Below are positions 1 through 6,506 of a stretch of DNA of 10,767 bases, one piece after another. The stretch is from an uncultured Eubacteriales bacterium (GTDB lineage Bacteria > Bacillota > Clostridia > Oscillospirales > Oscillospiraceae): assembly GCA_900553135.1 (NCBI GenBank), contig USCO01000068.1, positions 1-10,767 on the forward strand, written 5' to 3'. Both the position numbers and the translations under genes were made by a program. The notes under the pieces were generated by a model. That model had not been told where the DNA came from, made no database searches, and worked only from the letters and a program-made list of their open reading frames with translations. How positions within the stretch are numbered: the first letter of the stretch is position 1; every line of letters starts with the position of its first letter.

Positions 1-910
1 TGCTGCCCCACTTCCGGCCGGTATAGAACTCATAGTATGTCCGGTGCCGCCGGTCCAGCTTCTTCAGCATCTTGCAGGCCCCTTTGTAGCTCAGGTTATC
101 GGTTTCCATGACCCGTCTGGCCCGGAGCTCAAAGGGGGCGGTGATGAAGATGCTGACGTGGGGGATATGGTGATTGGTTAGAATCACATCGGCGCACCGG
201 CCCATGATAATAAAATCTTCTTTCTTGGCCATCTCACAAATCAGATCGCTCTGGTTGAAAAAGACGGCATCGCCCTTGGGCAGGCCATGATAGCGGTTGA
301 ACTCTCTGATCCGCTCTTTCAGCGTTCTGTCCCGATCAATCCCAAGGCACTGGTTCAAATTCTGGTGGTGGGCAAAGCTGGCCCGGTCACAGACCTCGTC
401 CGGTTCCGCCTCCAGGCGCTCCAAAACCTCAGCAAAGATTTCCGAGTCGTAGTAATTGATCTTCAGCTTGTCCGCCAGGGCAAAGCCGATATCCGTCCCC
501 GCGCAGCCGTAAGTACGGCCGATGCAGACAATGAGATGCTGACCGTCGGCAAAGCGCCCCGACAGGCGGGAGCTGTTCAGCTGGGCGGCGCGCTGATCCA
601 GAATATCAATGGCAAAGGACGTGGGCATGCTGTCCAGCATATGCAAGATATTATTATACTCGGTCATGATGCGGGAACGGTCGTCCTTGTTGGTGATGGT
701 GCGGGCCATGTTGCCGATCAGGGCCAGTTCGCTGCGGAGATAGTGAATCTTGGGCTGCTCCAGCATAATCCGCATCAGATCCTGGATGGTGGACTCCCGG
801 CTGCTGTTGAACACTCGGCCAAGGCCAGATCCCAAAATGCGGTAGACTTCGGCGTCCAAGTCGTAAATATGTCCGGCAAGTTCTTCCAATTTCTTCTTAT
901 CATATTCCAT
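1..910 (-). CDS. Cytidylate kinase-like family protein (partial, C-terminus beyond window)
   Basis: I translated the open frame leftward from the ATG at 908-910; 303 codons are visible and no stop occurs before the edge, so the C-terminus is missing. Residues about 126-303 match the Cytidylate_kin2 (PF13189) pattern: a glycine-rich nucleotide loop GRTYGCAGTDIG (131-142) that lacks the usual Walker A lysine, FIIMGRCADVIL (233-244), an RARRV segment (263-267) and YYEFYTGRKWG (292-302). Residues 1-125 are a mostly helical extension not found in plain cytidylate kinases. The family is nucleotide-kinase-like, but the substrate of these clostridial members is not established, so I do not call it Cmk. 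The start lies 14 nt after the antiporter stop with a G-rich Shine-Dalgarno in the gap, so the two genes form one operon. Confidence 0.82.
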   Translation of the reverse strand, partial: MEYDKKKLEELAGHIYDLDAEVYRILGSGLGRVFNSSRESTIQDLMRIMLEQPKIHYLRSELALIGNMARTITNKDDRSRIMTEYNNILHMLDSMPTSFAIDILDQRAAQLNSSRLSGRFADGQHLIVCIGRTYGCAGTDIGFALADKLKINYYDSEIFAEVLERLEAEPDEVCDRASFAHHQNLNQCLGIDRDRTLKERIREFNRYHGLPKGDAVFFNQSDLICEMAKKEDFIIMGRCADVILTNHHIPHVSIFITAPFELRARRVMETDNLSYKGACKMLKKLDRRHRTYYEFYTGRKWGS

Positions 911-924
911 CTTTCAGTTCCCCC

Positions 925-2343
925 TTACCGGAAAAAGATCAAGGAATCCAGCAGAAATACAGGTATAAGACAGGTCAGAGACCAGAACAGATAGCCGAAG
1001 AAAGAGGGCATCAGGATGCCGTTTTCGTCGGAGATGGCCTTGACCATAAAGTTAGGAGCATTTCCGATATAGGTATTGGCTCCCATGAACACAGCGCCGC
1101 AGGAAATTGCCATGAGTGTCTGGGTGGGAATTTGGCCCAGAGAGGTGGACAGGCCGCTGAGGCCCTCTGCTGCGGCAACGGTGAAAAAGACCAGATAGGT
1201 GGGGGTGTTGTCCAGGAAGCTGGACAGGGCGCCGGTCGCCCAGAACATCTGGAATGCGGTACTGATCCCCAGGCTGGCGCCGTAGGTTTTCAGCAGCATC
1301 AGGGCCGGTTGCATGGTAATGAAGATGCCGATAAACAGCACGGCCACTTCCTGGATGGCGCCCCAGGTAAAGTGGTTGGACTTACGTACGGAAACATCGG
1401 TGGTTTTGAAGGACAGCAAGGTGGCCAGCAGGATAATGGCGATCTCAATGATGGCAGGGTAGGTCAGTACCACCTCGCCGAAGATGTGGATTCCCAGGAC
1501 CTGACCCTCTGCGTCCTGGAACGCAGGAAGAGTGGGCAGAGTTCCGCTGAGAATTACCGCAGCGACGATCATGACCAGGAAGATCAGATTGTGCAGGCCG
1601 CGAATGTGAATCTCAGTGCCGGGCTTGCTGATGTCCGGTTTTCTGCCGTGGGCGATGTCCTTGCGGTAGTTGCGCATGTCCACCCAATAGAAAATAAACA
1701 GCAGAACGGCGGTGTTCAGTGCCATGACGGGGAACAGCCGCAGGGACCAGAAGAAGGGAACGCCCCGGGTAAAGCCCATGAGCAGCGGAGGATCTCCAAT
1801 GGGGGTCAGACAGCCGCCGATGTTGGAGACGAGGAAGATGAAAAACACCATGATGTGGCGGCGGCGCTTGCGCCAGGCGTTCATCTTGATGATGGGACGG
1901 ACCATCAGCATGCTGGCGCCGGTGGTGCCAATGCAGCTGGACATGAGGGTGCCCAGCAGCAGCAGCCCCACGTTGACCCGAGGGGAACCAGCGAGGTCTC
2001 CTTCCAGGGAGATATTGCCCGAGACGCAGAACAGGCCAAAGAGCAGGACGATAAAGGTGATATAGTCGTTGACCATGCACTCCAGCGCCGTCTCCGCGGC
2101 GGCGCTGATCCCCGAACGTCCGGCATAGGGAATCAGGAACATCAATGACCACAGGGCTACCATTAAGGCCTGATTGCGCTCCCACCAGTGGGGACAGACG
2201 AGGGGGAAGATGGCAATGGACAGCAGCAGACCGGCAAAGGGAATGCACATCCAAAAAGAGATTGTGCCGGCCTCACCAGTGTCCCAAAAGGCTGCACACA
2301 GCGCCGCCACAATGGCAAGAAGGGGACAAAATTTTTTCCACAA
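925..2343 (-). CDS. CitMHS_2 / NhaD-like sodium:proton antiporter family membrane protein
   Basis: A 472-residue, very hydrophobic inner-membrane protein with roughly 11-13 possible membrane segments. It belongs to the ion transporter superfamily containing NhaD and citrate-type carriers: the first half has SSCIGTTGASMLMVRP (135-150) and NIGGCLTPIGDPP (174-186), and the second half has SSFLDNTPTYLVFF (374-387) and GANTYIGNAPNFMVKAI (421-437), the two half-repeat signature loops of this group. The likely role is cation/proton exchange; a dicarboxylate substrate cannot be excluded from sequence. The start is TTG at 2341-2343, supported by an AGGAGG box 8 nt upstream; no in-frame ATG has comparable support. 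It is the first gene of an operon with the kinase-like gene and has its own sigma-A promoter at 2426-2453. Confidence 0.85.
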   Translation of the reverse strand: MWKKFCPLLAIVAALCAAFWDTGEAGTISFWMCIPFAGLLLSIAIFPLVCPHWWERNQALMVALWSLMFLIPYAGRSGISAAAETALECMVNDYITFIVLLFGLFCVSGNISLEGDLAGSPRVNVGLLLLGTLMSSCIGTTGASMLMVRPIIKMNAWRKRRRHIMVFFIFLVSNIGGCLTPIGDPPLLMGFTRGVPFFWSLRLFPVMALNTAVLLFIFYWVDMRNYRKDIAHGRKPDISKPGTEIHIRGLHNLIFLVMIVAAVILSGTLPTLPAFQDAEGQVLGIHIFGEVVLTYPAIIEIAIILLATLLSFKTTDVSVRKSNHFTWGAIQEVAVLFIGIFITMQPALMLLKTYGASLGISTAFQMFWATGALSSFLDNTPTYLVFFTVAAAEGLSGLSTSLGQIPTQTLMAISCGAVFMGANTYIGNAPNFMVKAISDENGILMPSFFGYLFWSLTCLIPVFLLDSLIFFR

Positions 2344-2425
2344 GCGAAAGACCTCCTAAACACACACAGAAAACTACGCAGGATGATATGCTGTCTCACA
2401 ATCAGAGAAAGCGACAATCTATTTC

Positions 2426-2453
2426 ATTATACTCCTAGTTTCTCGTGAATCAA
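2426..2453 (-). promoter_or_regulatory. Sigma-A type promoter of the antiporter operon
   Basis: Read on the minus strand, TTGATT (2448-2453) and TATAAT (2426-2431) are separated by 16 nt. A transcript would start near 2419 and carry a leader of about 75 nt before the TTG start at 2343. The -10 box is a perfect match and the -35 matches four of six consensus bases. Confidence 0.6.
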
Positions 2454-2454
2454 T

Positions 2455-2803
2455 TTATAATTCTGTATACATTTGATGGTTTGCAATAAAGACTTCGTAA
2501 AGCAGACAGAATGTCAGCTTTGGGTAGGGCAAGGATAGATGCCCTTTGAGATTGCCATAAAGATGAAAACCGCACCTTTGGCGTACTTTTTTCACCCCGG
2601 CATATGGCTGGAAGGAGAGAGCGCAGAAAAAATCAGGCCGAGACTTGCAATGAATATCACTGCAGCCCTCGGCACAACTTATGGGATACGAAGATTTCCG
2701 GCAGCCCCGTCATGGCGCCGCCATTCAGTGTAGCATATTTCACCCGATTTGCCCAGAGGGTGTTTCTTCTCCCTGAAATTTGCCGGCTTGCTTTGGGTGA
2801 AGA
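2455..2803. other. Gene-free stretch upstream of the antiporter promoter
   Basis: No convincing gene is seen here on either strand. Open frames exist, but they lack a placed Shine-Dalgarno or a recognisable protein, and the longest plus-strand one reads straight through the terminator at 2811-2836. Two short inverted repeats are present: AGGGCA (2526-2531) with TGCCCT (2540-2545), and CACCC (2741-2745) with GGGTG (2758-2762). Neither has a strong T-run. The stretch could hold a small untranslated RNA ending at the downstream terminator, but no convincing promoter for one was found. Confidence 0.5.
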
Positions 2804-2836
2804 AAAAAGAAGCACCTGCAAAGCAGGTGCTTTTTT
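2803..2836. terminator. Bidirectional Rho-independent terminator
   Basis: A perfect 9-bp stem, AGCACCTGC (2811-2819) with GCAGGTGCT (2823-2831), has a three-base AAA loop. Six T follow on the plus strand (2831-2836) and an A-run precedes it (2803-2808), which is the T-run for minus-strand transcripts. No gene on either strand clearly ends here: the antiporter is transcribed away to the left and the desulfidase starts at 3105. Confidence 0.75.
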
Positions 2837-2866
2837 CCATTTTCTGAGAAACGGGGCCCCCAGAAG

Positions 2867-2889
2867 TTTTCCACACCCCCTGTGGATAA
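2867..2889. promoter_or_regulatory. Convergent pair of DnaA-box-like sequences
   Basis: TTTTCCACA (2867-2875) on the plus strand and TTATCCACA on the minus strand (2881-2889) face each other across five C residues. The second is a perfect match to the classical DnaA box TTATNCACA, and the first is a common Gram-positive variant. The core also forms a TCCACA/TGTGGA hairpin. No dnaA, dnaN or other origin gene is in the window, so this is more likely a DnaA titration or control site, or chance, than the replication origin. Confidence 0.4.
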
Positions 2890-2953
2890 TTGAGAGCGGG
2901 GCTATCACCGGGGCGCTGCGCATGGGAAAAGGAAAAGTTTTCCCTTCTTGTGC

Positions 2954-2969
2954 TGGCAATGAGTTGCCA
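2954..2969. promoter_or_regulatory. Palindrome overlapping the desulfidase -35 box (candidate operator)
   Basis: TGGCAA (2954-2959) and TTGCCA (2964-2969) form a perfect inverted repeat around TGAG. The right half is itself the -35 hexamer of the promoter just downstream, so a protein bound here would block RNA polymerase. The regulator is unknown; a cysteine or sulfide sensor is a guess from the target gene. Confidence 0.45.
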
Positions 2970-2992
2970 ATTTTCCCTTCTCTCTTTATAAT
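2964..2992 (+). promoter_or_regulatory. Sigma-A type promoter of the cysteine desulfidase gene
   Basis: TTGCCA (2964-2969), a 17-nt spacer and a perfect TATAAT (2987-2992) point to a transcript start near 2999. The resulting leader of about 105 nt contains two stable hairpins before the ribosome binding site. Confidence 0.7.
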
Positions 2993-3004
2993 AGGAACGG
3001 AAGC

Positions 3005-3072
3005 CCGGCCGGCCAGGAGCCGGACCGGCAAGTGAGAAGAGACGGAAGCGGGGCGGAGCGTACCCGGCTTCC
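3005..3072 (+). promoter_or_regulatory. Structured mRNA leader with two hairpins
   Basis: Hairpin one lies right at the predicted 5' end: CCGGCCGGC (3005-3013) pairs with GCCGGACCGG (3019-3028), with one bulged A and a 5-nt loop. Hairpin two pairs GGAAGC (3044-3049) with GCTTCC (3067-3072), followed inward by a G-G mismatch and GGG/CCC. Neither is followed by a T-run and neither hides the Shine-Dalgarno at 3093-3098. They may only stabilise the message; no known riboswitch was recognised. Confidence 0.35.
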
Positions 3073-3104
3073 CTGGAATACGGAAACAGAAAAGAGGACA
3101 TGAC

Positions 3105-4412
3105 ATGAACGAACAGCAGCGCCAAGGGATCCGTCAGATCCTGGAGCATGAACTTCGTCCGGCCATGGGATGTACCGAGCCCATCGCCGTGGCTTACACC
3201 GCCGCGCTGGCCCGCACTCTGCTGGGCCGGATGCCTGAGCATATGCAGGTAGATTGCAGCGGCAACATCGTGAAAAACGTCAAAGGTGTGACGGTGCCCA
3301 ATTCCGGCGGCCGGAAGGGCATCGATACGGCAGCGGTGATGGGCGTGATCAGCGGCAGAAGCGACCTGGAGCTGGAGGTGCTCAACGTAGTGACGCCCCA
3401 GGACATGGAGGAAGTGGAGCGGCTGAAGGCTCAGGGCTTCTGTGAGTGCCGCCTCATTGAGGGCGTGCCCAACCTCTACGTCCAGGTGACGGTGACCGGG
3501 GGCGGGGAGAGCGCCGTGGTGGCCATTCAGGACGCCCACACCAACATCGTCAAGAAGGTGAAAAACGGCCAGGTCCTCTTTGAAAAGGAGCAGCTCCAGG
3601 CGGGGGACCTGTATACCATGGAGAAGGAGTACCTGAACATCCATGATATCCTGGAATTCGGTGAGACCGAGCCGGTGGAGGACCTGCGCAGCCTGCTGGA
3701 GGAGCAGTGCCGGGACAACTGGAACGTGGCCATGGAGGGCCTGTCCAAGCCCTACGGCGCGGGGGTGGGCTACACCCTCATGGCTAACCGGAAAGAGGGC
3801 GACCTGCGCACCTACTGCAAGGCCGCTGCCGCCGCGGGCTCTGACGCCAGAATGAACGGCTGCGCCCTGCCCGTGGTCATCAACTCGGGCAGCGGCAACC
3901 AGGGCATCACCGTCTCCGTGCCCGTTATGGTCTATGCCCGTGAGACGGGCTGCGGGGAGGAGAAGATGTACCGGGCCCTGGCCATCAGCAACCTGCTGGC
4001 CATCCATCAGAAGAAGTATATCGGCAAGCTGTCCGCCTACTGCGGCGCGGTGAGCGCCGCCTCCGCCGCGGGAGCCGCCATCGCCTGGCTGCGGGGCGGG
4101 GACGAGGAGACCGTAGCCAACGTGCTGGTCAACGCCCTGGTCAATGACGGAGGCATCCTGTGCGACGGCGCCAAGGCCAGCTGCGCGGCCAAAATCGCCT
4201 CCGGCCTGGAGGCCGCCTTCCTGGCCGTGGACCTGGCCGAGAAGGGCTACCGCTTCCCCGACGGAGAGGGCCTGTGCGCCGCCTCCGCCGAGGATACCCT
4301 GCGCCGGGTGGGCTATGTGGCCCGGGTGGGCATGGCCTCCACCGACGTGGAGATTTTGAAGATCATGACGGGACAGACCCAGGTGGACGAGGACCAGGGC
4401 GTCTCCTGCTAA
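3105..4412 (+). CDS. L-cysteine desulfidase, [4Fe-4S] (UPF0597 / YhaM / CyuA family)
   Basis: The 435-residue protein matches full-length UPF0597, often annotated as an iron-sulfur-dependent serine dehydratase alpha-like protein. Characterised members are Methanocaldococcus L-cysteine desulfidase and E. coli CyuA (YhaM), which break L-cysteine into pyruvate, ammonia and sulfide in the cytoplasm. Visible marks are RPAMGCTEP (18-26), the NSGSGNQG loop (260-267), YCGAVSA (312-318) and ILCDGAKASC (351-360). Cys23, Cys313 and Cys353 are the likely cluster ligands; the 40-residue gap between the last two agrees with the archaeal enzyme as I recall it. The ATG start has AGAGGA 6 nt upstream. It is monocistronic, with its own promoter and terminator; no cysteine transporter (cyuP-like) or known regulator lies beside it. 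Function in vivo, detoxification or cysteine catabolism, is inferred. Confidence 0.88.
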   Translation: MNEQQRQGIRQILEHELRPAMGCTEPIAVAYTAALARTLLGRMPEHMQVDCSGNIVKNVKGVTVPNSGGRKGIDTAAVMGVISGRSDLELEVLNVVTPQDMEEVERLKAQGFCECRLIEGVPNLYVQVTVTGGGESAVVAIQDAHTNIVKKVKNGQVLFEKEQLQAGDLYTMEKEYLNIHDILEFGETEPVEDLRSLLEEQCRDNWNVAMEGLSKPYGAGVGYTLMANRKEGDLRTYCKAAAAAGSDARMNGCALPVVINSGSGNQGITVSVPVMVYARETGCGEEKMYRALAISNLLAIHQKKYIGKLSAYCGAVSAASAAGAAIAWLRGGDEETVANVLVNALVNDGGILCDGAKASCAAKIASGLEAAFLAVDLAEKGYRFPDGEGLCAASAEDTLRRVGYVARVGMASTDVEILKIMTGQTQVDEDQGVSC

Positions 4413-4427
4413 ATAGAGAAACCCACA

Positions 4428-4495
4428 GGCGGGGTCGCCTGCGGAAGGGCTGTCAGTTCATTTGCAGCCGCCGCAGGACGACCCCGCCCTTTTTT
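4428..4495 (+). terminator. Rho-independent terminator of the desulfidase gene, overlapping the opposing gene's end
   Basis: A 17-bp stem forms between 4428-4444 and 4471-4488, with one bulged A (4478), a 26-nt loop, and six T at 4490-4495. The loop contains the stop codon of the opposing radical SAM gene, and the right arm plus T-run are that gene's last codons. A smaller alternative hairpin, CAGGCG/CGCCTG (4426-4441), competes with the left arm. On the minus strand the same stem is followed by only a weak T-rich stretch, so termination of the radical SAM transcript here is less certain. Confidence 0.65.
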
Positions 4496-5964
4496 CTGAG
4501 GTAGCGCAGCCGGGCCAGGCGCAGGGCCAGACGGTAGCTGCGGTGGATGGCCTGCTGGTGGGCCAGCGGGTCCTGCTCCCAGCGGCGCAGGCTGGGGCGG
4601 AAAACGGGGAACTGCCAGCAGTAGATCATCTCGTACCAGGCCTGACTCTTCTGGGAGGTCTCCCGCTGCCAGTAGGCTCCGAACTGGGTCTCCATGGGGG
4701 CGTACATCACCCGGTCCATCTCATCCGGGGTGTAAATCCCCTGCTCCAGAGCCATGTCCACAATGTCCGTCCCTGGCAGGAAGTTGAGCCCGCGGAGCTG
4801 CAGCTCGTAGGGGGTGGGGAATTCCTTGACCAGATCGTAGGAGGCCTTCAAGTCCGGGATGGTCTCGAAGGGGTGCTGGAGCATCAGGTCAAAGCTGCCC
4901 CACACTCCGGCGTCCCGGATGGCCCGTACCGCCCCGATCACATCCTGTTGGGACTCGTAGCGGTGAAATACCTCCCGGCGCACCCGCTCAGAGCCCGACT
5001 GGATGCCCATGATGACCTCGGTGAGCCCCACCTGTTTCAGCTTTTCCAGCAGCTCGGGGGTCACCATCTTGGGGTGAGACCAGATGGTGAAGGGGAGGTG
5101 GATGTGCTTGGCGTAGGCCACGGTAAACTCGTCCACCCAGCCGGGAAGGTTGGGGAAGATCTCGTCGTAGAAGTGGACGAACACCAGGTTTTTGCACTGC
5201 TTTTTCGCCTCGATTAGTTCTCGAATCACGCTGTCCACCGACCGGGTGCGCACGCCGGGCACCCCCTTGGGCAGCAGGCGGCGCAGATTGACACAGCAGC
5301 AGTAGGAGCAGGTGAAGGGGCAGCCCCGGGAGGCGATGACCTCATAGCTGCGGGTGGACAGCTGGGGGTCGCCCCGATGGAGCTCGTCCCGGTCGATGAA
5401 GCAGGCGTCCCGGCAGCGCACGGCGGGCAGGCCGTAGCCGTCTACATCGGAGAGGACGTCACCGATGGGGTTCAGCACCACCTCGTCGCCCTCCCGGAAG
5501 CACAGGGAGGGGATGTTCCGCCAGGGGGTTCCGCTGACCAGAGCGTGGACCAGGCGGCACAGAGCGATCTCGCCGTCGCTGCGGATGACAAACCGGGCGC
5601 CGTGGTCCAGCAGGGGCTGGGGGAACATGGTGGCGTAGGCTCCGCCGCAGGCCAGGGGGATGTGCAGGGGGGCCAGGGCGTCCATGACCCGGTACACCGT
5701 GTCCAGATACATGGAGCTCATCACCGACAGGCCCACCAGCACCGGCTGAGACTGCTCCACCTCCCGGCGGAGAAGCTCCAGCTCCGTGGGAGTAGTAGGG
5801 GTGGGGTGGACGCTGTTGAAGTCTTTGTAAAAGATGGTATGTACCACATAGCCCGCCTGCTCCAGGGCGGTCTCCAGATAGCGTACCCCCAGGGCTTTCT
5901 TGTTGTAAAAGGCCACCAGCACCACCACCGGGCGCACGGCCGCAGTCAAAGTCTGTTCCATCAT
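4453..5964 (-). CDS. B12-binding-domain-containing radical SAM protein, reaction unknown
   Basis: The 503-residue protein has an N-terminal Rossmann-like B12-binding domain (about 10-145, with ACGGAYATMFPQPLLDHG at 105-122), a radical SAM core (about 205-400) and a basic C-terminal tail. The cluster motif is CPFTCSYC (Cys215, Cys219, Cys222), directly followed by two more cysteines (223, 224). EVIMGIQSGSERVRR (316-330) and FDLMLQHPFET (358-368) are typical core strands. The B12 domain lacks the DxHxxG cobalt-ligand motif, as in many members of this group, so cobalamin use is unproven. Two ATG codons are adjacent (5964 and 5961); GGAGG is 3 nt from the first and 6 nt from the second, so the second may be used. 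The gene is monocistronic and divergent from an XRE regulator. Substrate and reaction are not recognisable. Confidence 0.85.
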   Translation of the reverse strand: MMEQTLTAAVRPVVVLVAFYNKKALGVRYLETALEQAGYVVHTIFYKDFNSVHPTPTTPTELELLRREVEQSQPVLVGLSVMSSMYLDTVYRVMDALAPLHIPLACGGAYATMFPQPLLDHGARFVIRSDGEIALCRLVHALVSGTPWRNIPSLCFREGDEVVLNPIGDVLSDVDGYGLPAVRCRDACFIDRDELHRGDPQLSTRSYEVIASRGCPFTCSYCCCVNLRRLLPKGVPGVRTRSVDSVIRELIEAKKQCKNLVFVHFYDEIFPNLPGWVDEFTVAYAKHIHLPFTIWSHPKMVTPELLEKLKQVGLTEVIMGIQSGSERVRREVFHRYESQQDVIGAVRAIRDAGVWGSFDLMLQHPFETIPDLKASYDLVKEFPTPYELQLRGLNFLPGTDIVDMALEQGIYTPDEMDRVMYAPMETQFGAYWQRETSQKSQAWYEMIYCWQFPVFRPSLRRWEQDPLAHQQAIHRSYRLALRLARLRYLRKKGGVVLRRLQMN

Positions 5965-6023
5965 GTTCCTCCCTCTGCGTTTGGAAAACGCTTATTGATT
6001 CTTTTTTATGGCGAAATAATATT

Positions 6024-6094
6024 TACAGTATAGATAACAGCGCAAAGAAAATCAATAGTCTGTGTAAAACTTGAAAAAATATTTATAGACTGTA
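6024..6094. promoter_or_regulatory. Repeated ACTGT-type boxes between divergent genes (candidate XRE operators)
   Basis: Three related boxes lie between the radical SAM and XRE genes: ACTGTA on the minus strand (6024-6029), ATAGTCTGTG on the plus strand (6055-6064) and ATAGACTGTA on the plus strand (6085-6094). The two plus-strand boxes start exactly 30 bp apart, about three helical turns. One box overlaps the radical SAM -10 element and another lies just before the XRE ribosome binding site. Binding by the adjacent XRE protein is inferred. I could not place a convincing promoter for the XRE gene itself. Confidence 0.35.
6027..6055 (-). promoter_or_regulatory. Sigma-A type promoter of the radical SAM gene
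   Basis: On the minus strand TTGATT (6050-6055), a 17-nt spacer and TATACT (6027-6032) fit a sigma-A promoter with a start near 6020, leaving a leader of about 55 nt. One ACTGTA box (minus strand, 6024-6029) overlaps the -10 element, which suggests repression by a protein binding that box. Confidence 0.55.
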
Positions 6095-6117
6095 TCCAAA
6101 GGAGAGGAGGTGTCGGT

Positions 6118-6453
6118 ATGAGCAAGCTGACACAGACCATTGGACAGCGCCTGCGGCACTGCCGCCAGGAGAAGGGGTATAGCCAGGAGATCCTGGCCGA
6201 GCTGGCGGGACTGCATCCCACCTATATCGGCCAGGTGGAGCGGGGAGAGAAGAATATCACGGTAGACAGCCTGGCCAAGATCACGGGAGCGCTGGGCATC
6301 TCCATGGCCCAGGTGCTGGCAGGGGCGGAGGAGCCCCCGGTGGAGCCGGGATATCCCCGCAAAGCCTATGACCTGCTGAGCGGCTGTTCTCCAGAGCGCC
6401 AGGCGGCGCTGTACCAGATCTTAGCGCTGGCGCGGGACCTTCCTCCCCGGTAA
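6118..6453 (+). CDS. XRE-family helix-turn-helix transcriptional regulator
   Basis: The 111-residue DNA-binding protein has a Cro/CI-type HTH_3 domain at about 8-64 (IGQRLRHCRQEKGYSQEILA at 8-27, recognition helix in the PTYIGQVERG region at 34-43, then ITVDSLAKITGALGI at 47-61). A short C-terminal tail of about 45 residues follows; it has no known sensor domain and ends in a helix (SPERQAALYQILALARDL, 91-108). This looks like a SinR/Xre-type small regulator, with the tail perhaps used for dimerisation. GGAGG lies 7 nt before the ATG. It is divergent from the radical SAM gene across 153 bp that carry repeated ACTGT-type boxes, so autoregulation and control of that neighbour are plausible. The signal it answers to cannot be read from sequence. 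Confidence 0.85.
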   Translation: MSKLTQTIGQRLRHCRQEKGYSQEILAELAGLHPTYIGQVERGEKNITVDSLAKITGALGISMAQVLAGAEEPPVEPGYPRKAYDLLSGCSPERQAALYQILALARDLPPR

Positions 6454-6458
6454 AAAGG

Positions 6459-6500
6459 ACATAGTCCCCCGGTACCCACAGGGATACCGGGGGATGTTTT
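6459..6500. terminator. Bidirectional terminator between XRE gene and sigma operon
   Basis: The perfect 9-bp stem CCCCCGGTA (6466-6474) with TACCGGGGG (6485-6493) is extended inward by CCC/GGG and outward by ACAT/ATGT. TTTT (6497-6500) follows on the plus strand, and TTTTT (from 6452-6456) on the minus strand. It sits just after the XRE stop and just after the stop of the convergent membrane protein gene, so it can serve both. Confidence 0.7.
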
Positions 6501-6506
6501 GCTTTA

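Noticed and set aside
287..994. Plus-strand frame of 235 codons opposite the kinase-like gene
   Set aside because: The minus-strand frame encodes a recognisable nucleotide-kinase-like protein; this one is its shadow.
2867..2889. Replication origin (oriC)
   Set aside because: Only two boxes, no AT-rich unwinding region with further boxes, and no origin genes in the window.
2604..3035. Plus-strand open frame of 143 codons in the gene-free interval
   Set aside because: It runs through the strong terminator at 2811-2836 and the desulfidase promoter, has no placed Shine-Dalgarno and resembles no protein.
3100..3108. Two-codon upstream ORF ATG-ACA-TGA overlapping the desulfidase start
   Set aside because: Its ATG is only 1 nt from the Shine-Dalgarno, so it is unlikely to be used; probably chance.
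2679..4007. Long minus-strand open frame (442 codons) opposite the desulfidase
   Set aside because: His/Leu-rich composition typical of a shadow frame in G+C-rich DNA; the plus-strand desulfidase fully explains the region.
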